From Bradyrhizobium symbiodeficiens (lineage in GTDB: Bacteria > Pseudomonadota > Alphaproteobacteria > Rhizobiales > Xanthobacteraceae), in the NCBI RefSeq assembly GCF_002266465.3, contig NZ_CP029427.2, forward strand, positions 3,102,501 through 3,166,500: a stretch of DNA of 64,000 nt. Reading direction: 5' to 3'. Made by a program: the position numbers and the translations under genes. The number at the start of each line of letters is the position of its first letter. The stretch's first letter is position 1. Below the pieces are notes generated by a model, which was given only the letters and a program-made list of their open reading frames with translations, was not told the origin of the DNA and searched no databases. Of this stretch, positions 43,316 to 52,018 are shown in pieces.

Positions 43316-44922
43316 TTTACGCTCTCCCCTGACTGTCGTTCTGGTTGATGCGGCCCGCCTCTCTGAGCGATCTGCCGCCTGTCGCTGTTTGTTAGTTCAG
43401 TCGCTTCTGGTTGGCCGTGTCGCCGGTACCAGTCGAACGGCTGCTCGTGGGTCGCGACCATCACGCTCTTGGTGTTGAAGTGGTCGTTGAAGCTCTCGGT
43501 GCCGCATTCGCGGCCGATGCCGGAATCGTCGACGCCGCCCCAGGGCGAGGCCGGGTCGAGCCGGTGATGATCGTTGATCCAGACGATGCCGGCCTTGACC
43601 GACGCTGCGACGCGATGCGCGCGGGCAACGTCGCGGGTGCGGATCGCAGCGGCAAGGCCGAACGGCGAGTCGTTGGCAAGCCGCAGCGCATCGGCCTCGT
43701 CCTTGAACGGCGTCACCGAGGTGAAGGGACCGAACACCTCCTCCTGGAAGATGCGCATGTCGGATCTGACGTCGGCGAAGACCGTCGGCTCGACGAAATA
43801 GCCGTTGTCATGGCCCGGCACTTTGGCGGCGACGCCGCCGGTGACGAGACGCGCGCCGTCTTCATGGCCGTAACCTGCATAAGACAGCACGCGGTCGCGC
43901 TGCTTGGCCGAGATCACGGGACCCATCTGGGTGGCGGGATCGAAGGGGTCGCCGACGCGGATCGTGCGGGTCTTGGCCTGCAGCTTCTCGACGAATTCGT
44001 CGTAGATCGAGGCTTGAACGATGTGGCGCGAGGCGCAGACGCAGGTCTGTCCGGCGCCGATGAACGCGCCGAACGCGGCATAGTTGACGGCGCGGTCGAC
44101 GTCGAAATCGTCGAATACCATGACCGGCGTCTTGCCGCCGAGTTCCATGGTCTGATGCGCGAACACTTTTGCGGCCGCGCTGCCGGCGATGCGGCCAGCC
44201 TCGGTGCCGCCGGTCAGGACCAGCTTGTTGATGTCACCGTGCTCGGCCAGCATCTTGCCGGCGCTCTGGCCGAGGCCGAGAACGATGTTGAAGACGCCGG
44301 GCGGCAGGCCTGCCTCGCTGAAGATCTGCGCCAGCTTCAACGTCGTCAGCGGCGTGTATTCGGACGGCTTGACCACGGTAACGCATCCGGTCGCCAGCAC
44401 GACGGCGAGCGACTTGCACAGGATCATCAGCGGGTGATTGAACGGCGTGCAGTTGGCGACGATGCCAATGGGGGTGCGGAGCGTGTAGTTGAGATATGCG
44501 CCTTCGACCGGGATCACGGAGTCGCGGCGCGCCAGCGCAACGCCCGCGAAATAGCGGAAGAAGTCGGGCAGGCGGGAGAGCTGCGCGCGGGTCTCGTTGA
44601 TCGGACGGCCGTTGTTGAGAGTCTCCAGCCGGTACAGGCTGTCGAGATTGGCCTCGAAGGCATCGGCGAGCCTGTTGACCAGCCTGGACCGTGCACGCGT
44701 GTCCATGCCGCCCCACGCCTTGCCTTCGAACGCGGCGCGCGCGCTCGTCATGGCGCGGTCGATATCCTCGGCGGTGGAATTGGGAATGCGGGCGATCACA
44801 TCGCCGGTTGCGGGATTGCGGACGTCCAGCATGGCGCCATTGCCGGCCTCGACTTCACGCCCGTCGACGAAATTGCCGTGGGTTTCGACGTCGATCGACG
44901 CCGGTTTCGACGGAACGTTCAT
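43300..44922 (-). CDS. NAD(P)-dependent aldehyde dehydrogenase with C-terminal extension
   Basis: 540 residues. Landmarks are NCTPFNHPLMILCKSLAVVL, VVKPSEYTPL, the Glu region MELGGKTPVMVFDDFD and the catalytic Cys in GAGQTCVCAS, then EEVFGPFTSVTPF. It oxidises an aldehyde to an acid. The fold should end near SVMVATHEQPFDWYRR; the frame then runs about 35 polar residues further into the MFS start, perhaps through loss of the original stop. The start at 44922 overlaps the GntR stop (ATGA). Confidence 0.92.
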   Translation of the reverse strand: MNVPSKPASIDVETHGNFVDGREVEAGNGAMLDVRNPATGDVIARIPNSTAEDIDRAMTSARAAFEGKAWGGMDTRARSRLVNRLADAFEANLDSLYRLETLNNGRPINETRAQLSRLPDFFRYFAGVALARRDSVIPVEGAYLNYTLRTPIGIVANCTPFNHPLMILCKSLAVVLATGCVTVVKPSEYTPLTTLKLAQIFSEAGLPPGVFNIVLGLGQSAGKMLAEHGDINKLVLTGGTEAGRIAGSAAAKVFAHQTMELGGKTPVMVFDDFDVDRAVNYAAFGAFIGAGQTCVCASRHIVQASIYDEFVEKLQAKTRTIRVGDPFDPATQMGPVISAKQRDRVLSYAGYGHEDGARLVTGGVAAKVPGHDNGYFVEPTVFADVRSDMRIFQEEVFGPFTSVTPFKDEADALRLANDSPFGLAAAIRTRDVARAHRVAASVKAGIVWINDHHRLDPASPWGGVDDSGIGRECGTESFNDHFNTKSVMVATHEQPFDWYRRHGQPEATELTNSDRRQIAQRGGPHQPERQSGESVKCRHR

Positions 44923-45569
44923 GATGACCTCTCTTCGACTATGACGGCGTTGCGCTTGAGCGCCGGCAGGACGCGTTTTTCGGTGGCTCCGATATGGGCC
45001 TTGATGATGCGCGCGGCGGTTCTCGCTTCGCGATTCTGCATGGCGTCGATCAGGGCGACGTGCTCGGCGACGAGCTTCGCGGGATCGTGGCCTTTCAGAT
45101 TGGACACGCTGACGCGGACCAGCCTGTCGGCCTGGCCGATCAGGTCGCACAGCGCGGTTGCCATGCGGCGATTGCCGGACGCATGCGCCAGTGCGGTGTG
45201 GAAGCCGCGATTGTAGGCGATGAAGTCTTCGTGGTTGCCCGAGAAGCGGCGGAATTCGTCGAGCGATTTCAAGACGCTGTCGGGCGCGCTCTCGATCGCC
45301 TCGGCAACGCAGGCCGGCTCCAGCGCGAGGCGGAAGCGCAGCAGGTCGCGGGCGTCCGACAGCGAGATCGGTGTGACCCGATAGCCCTGGCGCGGCTGCA
45401 CCGTCACGAGATGCTCGCGCTGCAGCCTCAAAAGCGCATCCCGAACCGGTTGACGGCTCACCGAATAACGCTCGGCCAAATCCTGCTCTCGCATTTCATC
45501 GCCGGGAGCAAGGCGACATGCTAAAATATCAGACCTGAGGAGATCGTAGATGTTTTCGCGCAAAAGCAT
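44919..45569 (-). CDS. GntR-family (FCD) transcriptional regulator
   Basis: 216 residues. The winged helix reads ILACRLAPGDEMREQDLAER, then SVSRQPVRDALLRLQREHLV. The C-terminal helical FCD domain has the metal-site His pattern (FHTALAHASGN, EHVALIDAMQ). It leads the unit with aldehyde dehydrogenase and MFS permease and is translationally coupled to the dehydrogenase, so it very likely regulates that unit in response to its substrate. Confidence 0.9.
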   Translation of the reverse strand: MLLRENIYDLLRSDILACRLAPGDEMREQDLAERYSVSRQPVRDALLRLQREHLVTVQPRQGYRVTPISLSDARDLLRFRLALEPACVAEAIESAPDSVLKSLDEFRRFSGNHEDFIAYNRGFHTALAHASGNRRMATALCDLIGQADRLVRVSVSNLKGHDPAKLVAEHVALIDAMQNREARTAARIIKAHIGATEKRVLPALKRNAVIVEERSS

Positions 45570-45615
45570 GATTTTATGGAACCTCGTTGGCTCTAATTTG
45601 GCAATCCTGATATTT
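45524..45615. promoter_or_regulatory. Distant inverted pair AAATATCAG / CTGATATTT near the GntR start
   Basis: AAATATCAG at 45524-45532, inside the first codons of the GntR gene, and its exact reverse complement CTGATATTT at 45607-45615, about 40 bp upstream of the start. The 74-bp separation could allow two dimers or looping. The sites are AT-rich in a GC-rich genome, but chance is not excluded. Confidence 0.25.
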
Positions 45616-45722
45616 CACGTCAAGACCCAAAAACTTGAAATCCCGCCGATTTGATTTATCAATCGGACCGATGAGGCCTGCGATCACGCGGGCCGGCCGA
45701 CGTAGTCGGGGAAAGACCGGAC

Positions 45723-46496
45723 ATGGACAGGCTTCTTGCCAACGGGACCGTCAACGCCGCGCAATCGGGCGAGGGGCCGCCGCTGTTCCTCTTCCACTCG
45801 CTGTTGTCGGACCGTGCGAGTTTCGATGCGATCGTGCCCGCGCTTGCCGGATCGTTTCGCGTCATCGTGCCGGAGCTGCCGGGCTTCGGCAGGTCGCGTG
45901 CGGTGGAAGGCGGCCTTGCCAGGATTGCGGACCGAATGGCCGAGGCTGTGCACGATGCTGCGCGTGGCGCGCCGGCGATCGTGCTCGGCAATGGCTATGG
46001 CGGTTTCGTCGCCCTGCAGATGGCGATCCGGCATCCCGACATCGCCAGCAAGCTCGTTCTCGCCGACAGCGGCGCGGCGTTCTCGGAGCCCGGCCGCGAA
46101 GCGTTTCGCAACATGTCGAAGGTGTCGCGAGAGAAAGGACTGGAGGCGATCACTGACGTCGCGATGCGGCGCCTGTTCGCGCCGGAGTTTCAGGCGCAGC
46201 ATCCTGAACTGATGCAGGATCGCCGTGCCGCCTTTCTGCGGACAGATCCGGACGTGTTTCGTGCGGCGTGCGACGCATTGGCAAGCCTCGATCTCCGCTC
46301 GGAACTCGTCGCGGTGAAAGTTCCGGTCCTCGTGATGGTCGGCGAGCACGACGAAGCGACGCCGCCGCCGATGTCACATGAGCTGGCCGCCGGATTGCCG
46401 CGCGCCGAACTCAGGATTCTCGGCGGTTGTGCGCATGTGCCACAGCTCCAATCGCCGCGACAGTTTCTCGAAGTTATCGAGGAATTCTTGCGGTGA
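45723..46496 (+). CDS. Alpha/beta-hydrolase-fold protein lacking the nucleophile Ser
   Basis: 257 residues with the fold intact: FLFHSLLSDRASFD (oxyanion region), VIVPELPGFGRS, the nucleophile elbow, VPVLVMVGEHDEATPP with the acid Asp, and GGCAHVPQLQSP with the catalytic His. At the elbow, where GxSxG is expected, the sequence is GNGYGG, so residue 91 (codon 45993-45995) is Gly, not Ser. Esterase or C-C hydrolase activity is therefore doubtful; it may bind ligand or use another chemistry. It is divergent from the GntR gene. Confidence 0.85.
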   Translation: MDRLLANGTVNAAQSGEGPPLFLFHSLLSDRASFDAIVPALAGSFRVIVPELPGFGRSRAVEGGLARIADRMAEAVHDAARGAPAIVLGNGYGGFVALQMAIRHPDIASKLVLADSGAAFSEPGREAFRNMSKVSREKGLEAITDVAMRRLFAPEFQAQHPELMQDRRAAFLRTDPDVFRAACDALASLDLRSELVAVKVPVLVMVGEHDEATPPPMSHELAAGLPRAELRILGGCAHVPQLQSPRQFLEVIEEFLR

Positions 46497-46874
46497 TCTG
46501 CGCATTTGGTTCGAAACGGCGATGCCTTCCGAGCAGTTAATGGCTCGGCGCCGGCCGGCGGATTCACGATTGGTAATGATGCAATTCTGCACCTGATTTG
46601 CCCGACGGTGCAAATGAATATTTCGCTCTTTACGAATTTTGCAAACGGTCAATGATTTCAGTGCGATCCCTACTGTGCATGGGGTTGTTTTCGCATTTTT
46701 TACAGGAGCGTCACCACGCTCGGGGCATGAGCTGCCAGCATTGAACCGGAACCCCTAAGGGTTTTTACACACAGTTCTGGCACGTTCCCGCGCGTCAAGA
46801 TCCGCAACCTGCATCGTCGCGTCTCAACGCGCGCACGAAAAGACGGGGACGCGGAGATCAAGGGGGCGTTGCTC
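46497..46874. other. Gene-free intergenic region of about 380 bp
   Basis: No convincing gene on either strand. It is less GC-rich than its surroundings. It contains the inverted repeat ATTTGC (46596-46601), 8-bp spacer, GCAAAT (46610-46615), an AT-rich stretch at 46670-46710, and a small hairpin AACCC-CTAA-GGGTT followed by TTT (46750-46766) that could be a weak terminator. It probably holds the promoter of the downstream MFS gene. Confidence 0.6.
46596..46615. promoter_or_regulatory. Inverted repeat ATTTGC-N8-GCAAAT
   Basis: Perfect 6-bp arms separated by CCGACGGT in the intergenic region before the MFS-guanine deaminase genes. It is about 260 bp from the MFS start, so it is either a distal operator or unrelated to that gene. 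No adjacent regulator is available to assign. Confidence 0.3.
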
Positions 46875-48092
46875 ATGACCGCACTTGCTTCGGACGCCGG
46901 TTGCGCGAAGCGGGGGATCGTGCCGATCCTGCTGTGCGTCGTCCCGTTCAGCCAGATTCCGCTCGATGCCTACACGCCCGGCCTGCCGCAGATGGTGGCG
47001 GATCTCGCCGCCGATCCCGCCGCGATGCAGAACACCGTCACCGCCTACATGCTCGGCATGAGCCTGGCGCTGGTGCCTGTCGGCATCGCCTCCGACACGC
47101 TCGGCCGTCGCAACGTCCTGCTTGCGGGCTTCGCCGTGCTCGTCGCGATGAGCATCGCCTGCGCGCTCGCGACCAGCGCCTCGCTGCTGCTGGGCTTGCG
47201 CTTCCTGCAAGGCATCGGCGGTTGCACCTGCCTCGTGGTGGCCTATGCGGTCGCCGCCGATTGCTTTCGCGGCCGCGAGCTTATGGCGATCTCCGGCCTG
47301 TTGGGCGCGGCCTGGGGGCTCGCGCCTGTGCTTGCGCCCGCGGCCGGCGGCTTCATCGTCGAGCTGACGTCCTGGCGCGGTGTCTTCGTCATTATTGCCG
47401 TCGCCGCGGCCATCGTCGCTGCGATCGTCGTGTTGTTTCTACCCGAGACATTGCAAGCCGAGCGGCGCGCGCCGTTCGATCCGCGCCGCACCGCCGGCAT
47501 CCTGCGCGACGCGCTTGTTCGTCCGGGCTTCCTGGCCTTCGTACTGGTGTTCGCCGCGTCAGCCAGCGCGCAACTGGCGTTCGGCGTCGTCGCGCCGTTC
47601 TTCTACCAGACCGGCCTCGGCTATTCCGCGGCGATCTACGGCCTCGTCGCGCTCGGCCTCGGCGCGGTCAATCTCGCCGGGGAGCTCGGCTGCGCCCATT
47701 TTGCGCGCGTCGTGTCCGCGCGCGTGATGGGGTTTGGTGCCTTCGCGCTATTTGTTGCCGGCGCGGCGGTGCTGGCCGGAACAGGCATGGCCGTCGGTCT
47801 CGATTTCGCGTCGATAACGATCGGCGGCGCGCTGGTGCTCGGCGGCTGCGGTGTGCTGTGCCCGATGATGTACGGCATGGCGCTCGGCCTGTTCGAGCGC
47901 GACCACGGCCTGATCGGTGGCCTCATCAGCGCGCTCTGCTATCTCGCCGTCAGCGGCGCCATGGCGATCACGGCGGTGTTGCCTGAAGCAACCCAGGCGC
48001 CGATCGGATGGCTCTATCTCGGCCTCTGCGCCATCGCGGGCACGCTGCTCGCGGTCTCGCTGCCGTCGGCGCACCACGCCACACAGTCTTAA
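46875..48092 (+). CDS. MFS transporter, Bcr/CflA-type
   Basis: 405 residues, twelve helices. The N-terminus IPLDAYTPGLPQMVADLAAD and the loop VPVGIASDTLGRRNVLLAGF match the Bcr/CflA drug-proton antiporter group; LGLRFLQGIGGCTCLVVAYA is the helix-4/5 region. ATG 46875 follows AAGGGGGCG; a TTG two codons earlier is possible. The stop lies 15 bp before guanine deaminase, so the pair is probably co-transcribed and the protein may move a purine rather than a drug. Confidence 0.88.
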   Translation: MTALASDAGCAKRGIVPILLCVVPFSQIPLDAYTPGLPQMVADLAADPAAMQNTVTAYMLGMSLALVPVGIASDTLGRRNVLLAGFAVLVAMSIACALATSASLLLGLRFLQGIGGCTCLVVAYAVAADCFRGRELMAISGLLGAAWGLAPVLAPAAGGFIVELTSWRGVFVIIAVAAAIVAAIVVLFLPETLQAERRAPFDPRRTAGILRDALVRPGFLAFVLVFAASASAQLAFGVVAPFFYQTGLGYSAAIYGLVALGLGAVNLAGELGCAHFARVVSARVMGFGAFALFVAGAAVLAGTGMAVGLDFASITIGGALVLGGCGVLCPMMYGMALGLFERDHGLIGGLISALCYLAVSGAMAITAVLPEATQAPIGWLYLGLCAIAGTLLAVSLPSAHHATQS

Positions 48093-48107
48093 GGAAGGAA
48101 CCAGTTC

Positions 48108-49505
48108 ATGACCACCGTCGGTATTCGCGGCACGTTCTTCGACTTCATCGACGATCCCTGGAAGCATGTCGGCAACGAGCAGGTCGCCGCACGTTTCCAC
48201 CAGGACGGCCTCATGGTCGTCATCGACGGCGTCATCAAGGCGTTCGGTCCTTATGACAAGGTTTCTGCTGCGCATCCGGACGTCGAGATCACCCATATCA
48301 AGGACCGCATCATCGTCCCCGGGTTCATCGACGGCCACATCCATTTGCCGCAGACCCGCGTGCTCGGGGCCTATGGCGAGCAGCTGCTGCCGTGGCTGCA
48401 GAAGTGGATCTATCCGGAAGAGCTCAAGTACCGGGATCGCAACTACGCGCGCGAGGGCGTCAAGCGTTTCCTCGACGCGCTGCTGGCGTCCGGCACCACC
48501 ACCTGCCAGGCCTTCACCAGCTCCTCGCCGGTCTCCCCAGAAGAGCTGTTCGAGGAGGCGGCCCGCCGCAACATGCGCGTGATCGCGGGCCTCACCGGCA
48601 TCGATCGCAACGCGCCGTCGGATTTCATCGACACGCCCGAGAATTTCTATCGCGACAGCAAGCGGCTGATCGCAGAGTATCACAACAAGGGTCGCAACCT
48701 CTACGCCATCACGCCGCGCTTCGCGTTCGGTGCTTCGCCAGAATTGCTCAAGGCGTGCCAGCGCCTCAAGCACGAGCATCCGGATTGCTGGGTCAACACC
48801 CACATCTCCGAGAACCCGGCCGAGTGCAGCGGCGTCCTCGTCGAGCATCCGGATTGCCAGGACTATCTCGGCGTCTACGAGAAGTTCGACCTGGTCGGTC
48901 CGAAATTCTCCGGCGGCCACGGCGTCTATCTCTCGAACAACGAATTCCGCCGGATGTCGAAGAAGGGCGCCGCGGTGGTGTTCTGCCCGTGCTCGAACCT
49001 GTTTCTCGGCAGCGGCCTGTTCCGCCTCGGCCGCGCCACCGACCCGGAGCACCGTGTGAAGATGTCGTTCGGCACCGACATGGGTGGCGGCAATCGCTTC
49101 TCGATGATCTCCGTGTTAGATGACGCCTACAAAGTCGGCATGTGCAACAACACGCTGCTCGACGGCAGCATCGATCCCGTGCGCAAGGACTTGGCCGAGG
49201 CCGAGCGCAACAAGCTCTCGCCCTATCGCGGCTTTTGGTCGATCACGCTCGGCGGTGCCGAGGGCCTCTACATCGACGACAAGCTCGGCAATTTCGAGCC
49301 GGGCAAGGAAGCCGATTTCGTCGCACTCGATCCGAACGGCGGCCAGATCGCGCAAGCGTGGCACCAGTCGCTGATCGCCGACGGCGCCGGCCCGCGCACG
49401 ATGGACGAGGCCGCGAGCATGCTGTTCGCCGTCATGATGGTCGGCGACGATCGCTGCGTCGACGAGACCTGGGTGATGGGCAAGCGTCTCTATAAGAAAA
49501 GCTGA
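48108..49505 (+). CDS. guaD: Guanine deaminase
   Basis: A 465-residue amidohydrolase. The zinc-binding GFIDGHIHLPQTRVLGAYGE (H77 and H79), LPWLQKWIYPEE, TTCQAFTSSS, the HISENPAE loop and SFGTDMGGGNRFSM with the late Asp all match bacterial GuaD; the total length is typical. It converts guanine to xanthine and ammonia in purine breakdown. AAGGAAGGAACC precedes the ATG. It is flanked by an MFS permease and a membrane protein with ABM domains. Confidence 0.95.
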   Translation: MTTVGIRGTFFDFIDDPWKHVGNEQVAARFHQDGLMVVIDGVIKAFGPYDKVSAAHPDVEITHIKDRIIVPGFIDGHIHLPQTRVLGAYGEQLLPWLQKWIYPEELKYRDRNYAREGVKRFLDALLASGTTTCQAFTSSSPVSPEELFEEAARRNMRVIAGLTGIDRNAPSDFIDTPENFYRDSKRLIAEYHNKGRNLYAITPRFAFGASPELLKACQRLKHEHPDCWVNTHISENPAECSGVLVEHPDCQDYLGVYEKFDLVGPKFSGGHGVYLSNNEFRRMSKKGAAVVFCPCSNLFLGSGLFRLGRATDPEHRVKMSFGTDMGGGNRFSMISVLDDAYKVGMCNNTLLDGSIDPVRKDLAEAERNKLSPYRGFWSITLGGAEGLYIDDKLGNFEPGKEADFVALDPNGGQIAQAWHQSLIADGAGPRTMDEAASMLFAVMMVGDDRCVDETWVMGKRLYKKS

Positions 49506-49516
49506 GACGGCAGCTC

Positions 49517-50500
49517 ATGAGCGCATCCCTTGATACAGGCGGCCAGCCGGTCGCCCTCGTCATCCAGCGCCGCATCACTGATGATGGCTTTGCGGCGTTC
49601 GCGCGGTGGAACGGCGAGGTGGGCGAGGTGCTCAAGGCCTGGCCCGGGTTCCTGGGGCAGGAGGTGGTGCCGCCTCAGCCGCCCGCGCATGTGGATTGGG
49701 TGACAATCCTGCGCTTCGCGAGCCCAGCCGCTGCGCGCGCCTGGCTTCAGAGCGAGGTGCGGACGCGGCTGATCGCCGAGGTGCAGCGCTTCTTCGTCGG
49801 TTCGGAGGATGTCCATATCCTGCCCGACACCGGCGTTCAGCGCGACAGCGCGGTGTCGGCCGTCATCTCTTTCAAGGTGCCTGACGGCCTCGAGGACGCG
49901 TTCCTCAAATGGCAGCAGCGCATCCAGGCCACCGAGGCCAAGTTCAAGGGCTTCTTGCGCCACAAGATCGAACGGCCGATTCTGGGCCTGCATGACGAAT
50001 GGATCGTCATCCTGTCGTTCGACAGCGATGCCAATCTCAATGCCTGGCTCGACTCGCCGATGCGGCAGACGCTGCTGGAGGAGGGTCTGCGCTTCAATGC
50101 CGGCATGAATGTGAAGCGCGCGAGCTATGGCTTCAATTTCTGGTTTCCCGCCGGCAAGACGCGAGCGCCGGAGCAAGGCGCGGGCCTGGTCTGGAAGAGC
50201 AACCTCATCGTCCTCCTGGTGCTCTATCCCGTGGTCTATCTCTGGGGTACTTTCGTCAGCGCGCCGCTGATCGACAGTCACGGCGTGCCGGTCTGGCTGT
50301 CGCTGTTCGCAGGCAATCTCGTCAGCACCCAGCTGCTCGGCTGGTGGCTGGTGCCGGCCGCCTTCAGGGCGCTCGACTGGTGGGTCACGCCGAAGGCCGC
50401 GCTCAGTCGCCAGATCGCGGGCTACGCACTTCTTGCCGCGCTCTATGCCGCCTCGATGGCTCTGTACGCGCTGCTGCTCGCGTGGCATTGGGGGCGGTGA
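49517..50500 (+). CDS. Membrane protein with two antibiotic-biosynthesis-monooxygenase-like domains
   Basis: 327 residues. The first two thirds contain two dimeric-barrel ABM-like domains in tandem (RRITDDGFAAFARWNGEVGE, then ISFKVPDGLEDAFLKWQQRI), each ending in a LRF/LSF-W pattern (WVTILRFAS, WIVILSFDS). Three hydrophobic helices follow (about 215-235, 245-270, 290-320). ABM proteins oxidise or bind small aromatic or heme-like molecules; this one tethers the domains to the membrane on the cytoplasmic side. It starts 11 bp after guaD, so it is probably in that transcript. Confidence 0.82.
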   Translation: MSASLDTGGQPVALVIQRRITDDGFAAFARWNGEVGEVLKAWPGFLGQEVVPPQPPAHVDWVTILRFASPAAARAWLQSEVRTRLIAEVQRFFVGSEDVHILPDTGVQRDSAVSAVISFKVPDGLEDAFLKWQQRIQATEAKFKGFLRHKIERPILGLHDEWIVILSFDSDANLNAWLDSPMRQTLLEEGLRFNAGMNVKRASYGFNFWFPAGKTRAPEQGAGLVWKSNLIVLLVLYPVVYLWGTFVSAPLIDSHGVPVWLSLFAGNLVSTQLLGWWLVPAAFRALDWWVTPKAALSRQIAGYALLAALYAASMALYALLLAWHWGR

Positions 50501-50521
50501 GGCCAAGCAGGCGTTTGGCGC

Positions 50522-50869
50522 TCAGTTCACACTTGACAGGAAGCCCGCCAGAATCGTCCGGCTTTGGCTGAGCGTCTCGATGCGTTCATCGATGAGGCTG
50601 ACCTGCTGCGCGAGTATCCTGCGCAGATTGTTGCACGGCGTGAATTCCGGATCGTTGTTCCGCACGCACGGCAGCAATTGCTGGATCGTTTCCAGCGTCA
50701 TCCCGGCCGCGCCAAGCATTTTGATCCGCCGAACGGTCTCCTCTTCCACCGGACCATAATCGCGATAGCCGGAGTCGGTCCGCTGCGGCGCAAGCAGTCC
50801 TTCGGCTTCGTAGTAACGCAGCATCCGGACACTGACTCCCGTCCTGCGGGAGAGCTCACCAATCTTCAC
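50522..50869 (-). CDS. MerR-family transcriptional regulator
   Basis: 115 residues. The N-terminal helix-turn-helix and wing read IGELSRRTGVSVRMLRYYEA and GYRDYGPVEEETVRRI, followed by a dimerisation helix. Cys68 and Cys79 (LPCVRNNDPEFTPCN) may sense thiol-reactive or electrophilic compounds, as in AdhR/NmlR-like members. It is divergent from an alcohol-dehydrogenase-like gene with a MerR-type promoter between them. Confidence 0.92.
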   Translation of the reverse strand: MKIGELSRRTGVSVRMLRYYEAEGLLAPQRTDSGYRDYGPVEEETVRRIKMLGAAGMTLETIQQLLPCVRNNDPEFTPCNNLRRILAQQVSLIDERIETLSQSRTILAGFLSSVN

Positions 50870-50881
50870 TGAAAAATCCTC

Positions 50882-50912
50882 TTGACCCTGACAGTGCTGT
50901 CAGACCTTACAG
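50882..50912 (+). promoter_or_regulatory. MerR-type promoter with 19-bp spacer and palindrome
   Basis: The -35 TTGACC (50882-50887) and a -10-like TTACAG (50907-50912) are 19 bp apart, too far for normal sigma-70 use. The spacer begins with the perfect palindrome CTGACAG-TG-CTGTCAG (50888-50903). This is the classic layout for MerR activators that twist the promoter. It drives the oxidoreductase gene at 50954. Confidence 0.72.
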
Positions 50913-50953
50913 GTCGTGCTCGTCCATGTGAACACCATCGCGGAGGAGCAACG

Positions 50954-51964
50954 ATGAAAGCTTACCATTTGAACGACGATGCCGGTGCCGGTGGCCTTGT
51001 GCTGGCCGATGTCAGTCGACCTGAACCCGCCGGCGGCGAGGTCCGTATCCGGGTCGAAGCGGCAAGCCTGAATTATCGCGACCTGATGATCCTCGACCGC
51101 GTTGGCCAAGGCGGGCTGAATGGTCGCGTGCCGTTGTCGGACGGCGCGGGCGTCGTCGACGCCATCGGTTCGGGCGTCACGCAGTGGCAGCCCGGAGACC
51201 GCGTCGTCGCGTCGTTCTTTCGCGATTGGGTCGCGGGGCCATTCAAGTCCAGCTATGTTCCGTCTGCCCTGGGTGGCAACACCATGGACGGAATGCTGGC
51301 GGAGTATGTCGTGCTGCCGGCAACCGCGCTTGTCTCCGCGCCGGCGCACTTGTCCGCGGTCGAAGCAGCGACCTTGCCCTGTGCCGGCGTTACGGCCTGG
51401 CACGGCCTCGTCGCTCGCGGCGGGATGGGCAAAGGCGACACGCTGCTGGTCCAGGGAACAGGCGGCGTCGCGCTGTTCGGCCTTCAGTTCGCCGCGGCGC
51501 TGGGCGCGCGCGCGATCGTGATATCCTCCTCGAATGAGAAGCTCGCCCGCGCCAAAACGCTGGGCGGTTCTATCCTCATCAACTACCGCGACACGCTTGA
51601 CTGGGATGCCGCGCTGATGAAGGCGACGGACGGCGAAGGCGCCAGTCATATCCTCGAGCTCGGCGGACCCGGCACCTATGACCGATCGCTGAGATCGGTC
51701 GCTTCGGGCGGCAAGATCGTCCAGATCGGTGTCTTGACAGGGTTTGGCCCGAAGCCGGACCTCGCGCGTCTTCAGTGGGAGAACGCCGACATCATCGGTG
51801 TCACCGTCGGATCGCGCGAGCATTTCACCGCCATGAATCGCTTCTTGACCGACAAGGCAATCCACCCGATCGTCGATCGGGTGTACGGTTTCGACGAGGT
51901 CCCCCATGCGTTCGCCCATCTCCGGACCGGCTCCCACTTCGGCAAGGTCGTCGTGAAGCTGTAA
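50954..51964 (+). CDS. Alcohol dehydrogenase/quinone oxidoreductase-like (MDR family)
   Basis: A 336-residue medium-chain dehydrogenase/reductase. The N-terminal GroES-like part reads EVRIRVEAASLNYRDLMILD, and the NAD(P) site is LLVQGTGGVALFGLQFAAAL. The first zinc ligand (Cys) of true alcohol dehydrogenases is replaced in NYRD, so it is more like zinc-free quinone or enone reductases. CGGAGGAGCAACG precedes the ATG. The MerR promoter suggests induction by an electrophile or quinone. Confidence 0.9.
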   Translation: MKAYHLNDDAGAGGLVLADVSRPEPAGGEVRIRVEAASLNYRDLMILDRVGQGGLNGRVPLSDGAGVVDAIGSGVTQWQPGDRVVASFFRDWVAGPFKSSYVPSALGGNTMDGMLAEYVVLPATALVSAPAHLSAVEAATLPCAGVTAWHGLVARGGMGKGDTLLVQGTGGVALFGLQFAAALGARAIVISSSNEKLARAKTLGGSILINYRDTLDWDAALMKATDGEGASHILELGGPGTYDRSLRSVASGGKIVQIGVLTGFGPKPDLARLQWENADIIGVTVGSREHFTAMNRFLTDKAIHPIVDRVYGFDEVPHAFAHLRTGSHFGKVVVKL

Positions 51965-52018
51965 GGTCTCGGAGACGTCAGGGCGGAAGGCCGCTTCATC
52001 TCTGGACAAACGACGACT

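Noticed and set aside
43411..45216. A 601-codon open frame opposite the aldehyde dehydrogenase
   Set aside because: Shadow of a gene with clear catalytic motifs.
46750..46766. AACCC-CTAA-GGGTT followed by T residues as a terminator
   Set aside because: The stem is only 5 bp and lies 250 bp after the nearest stop; too weak to list as a terminator of its own.
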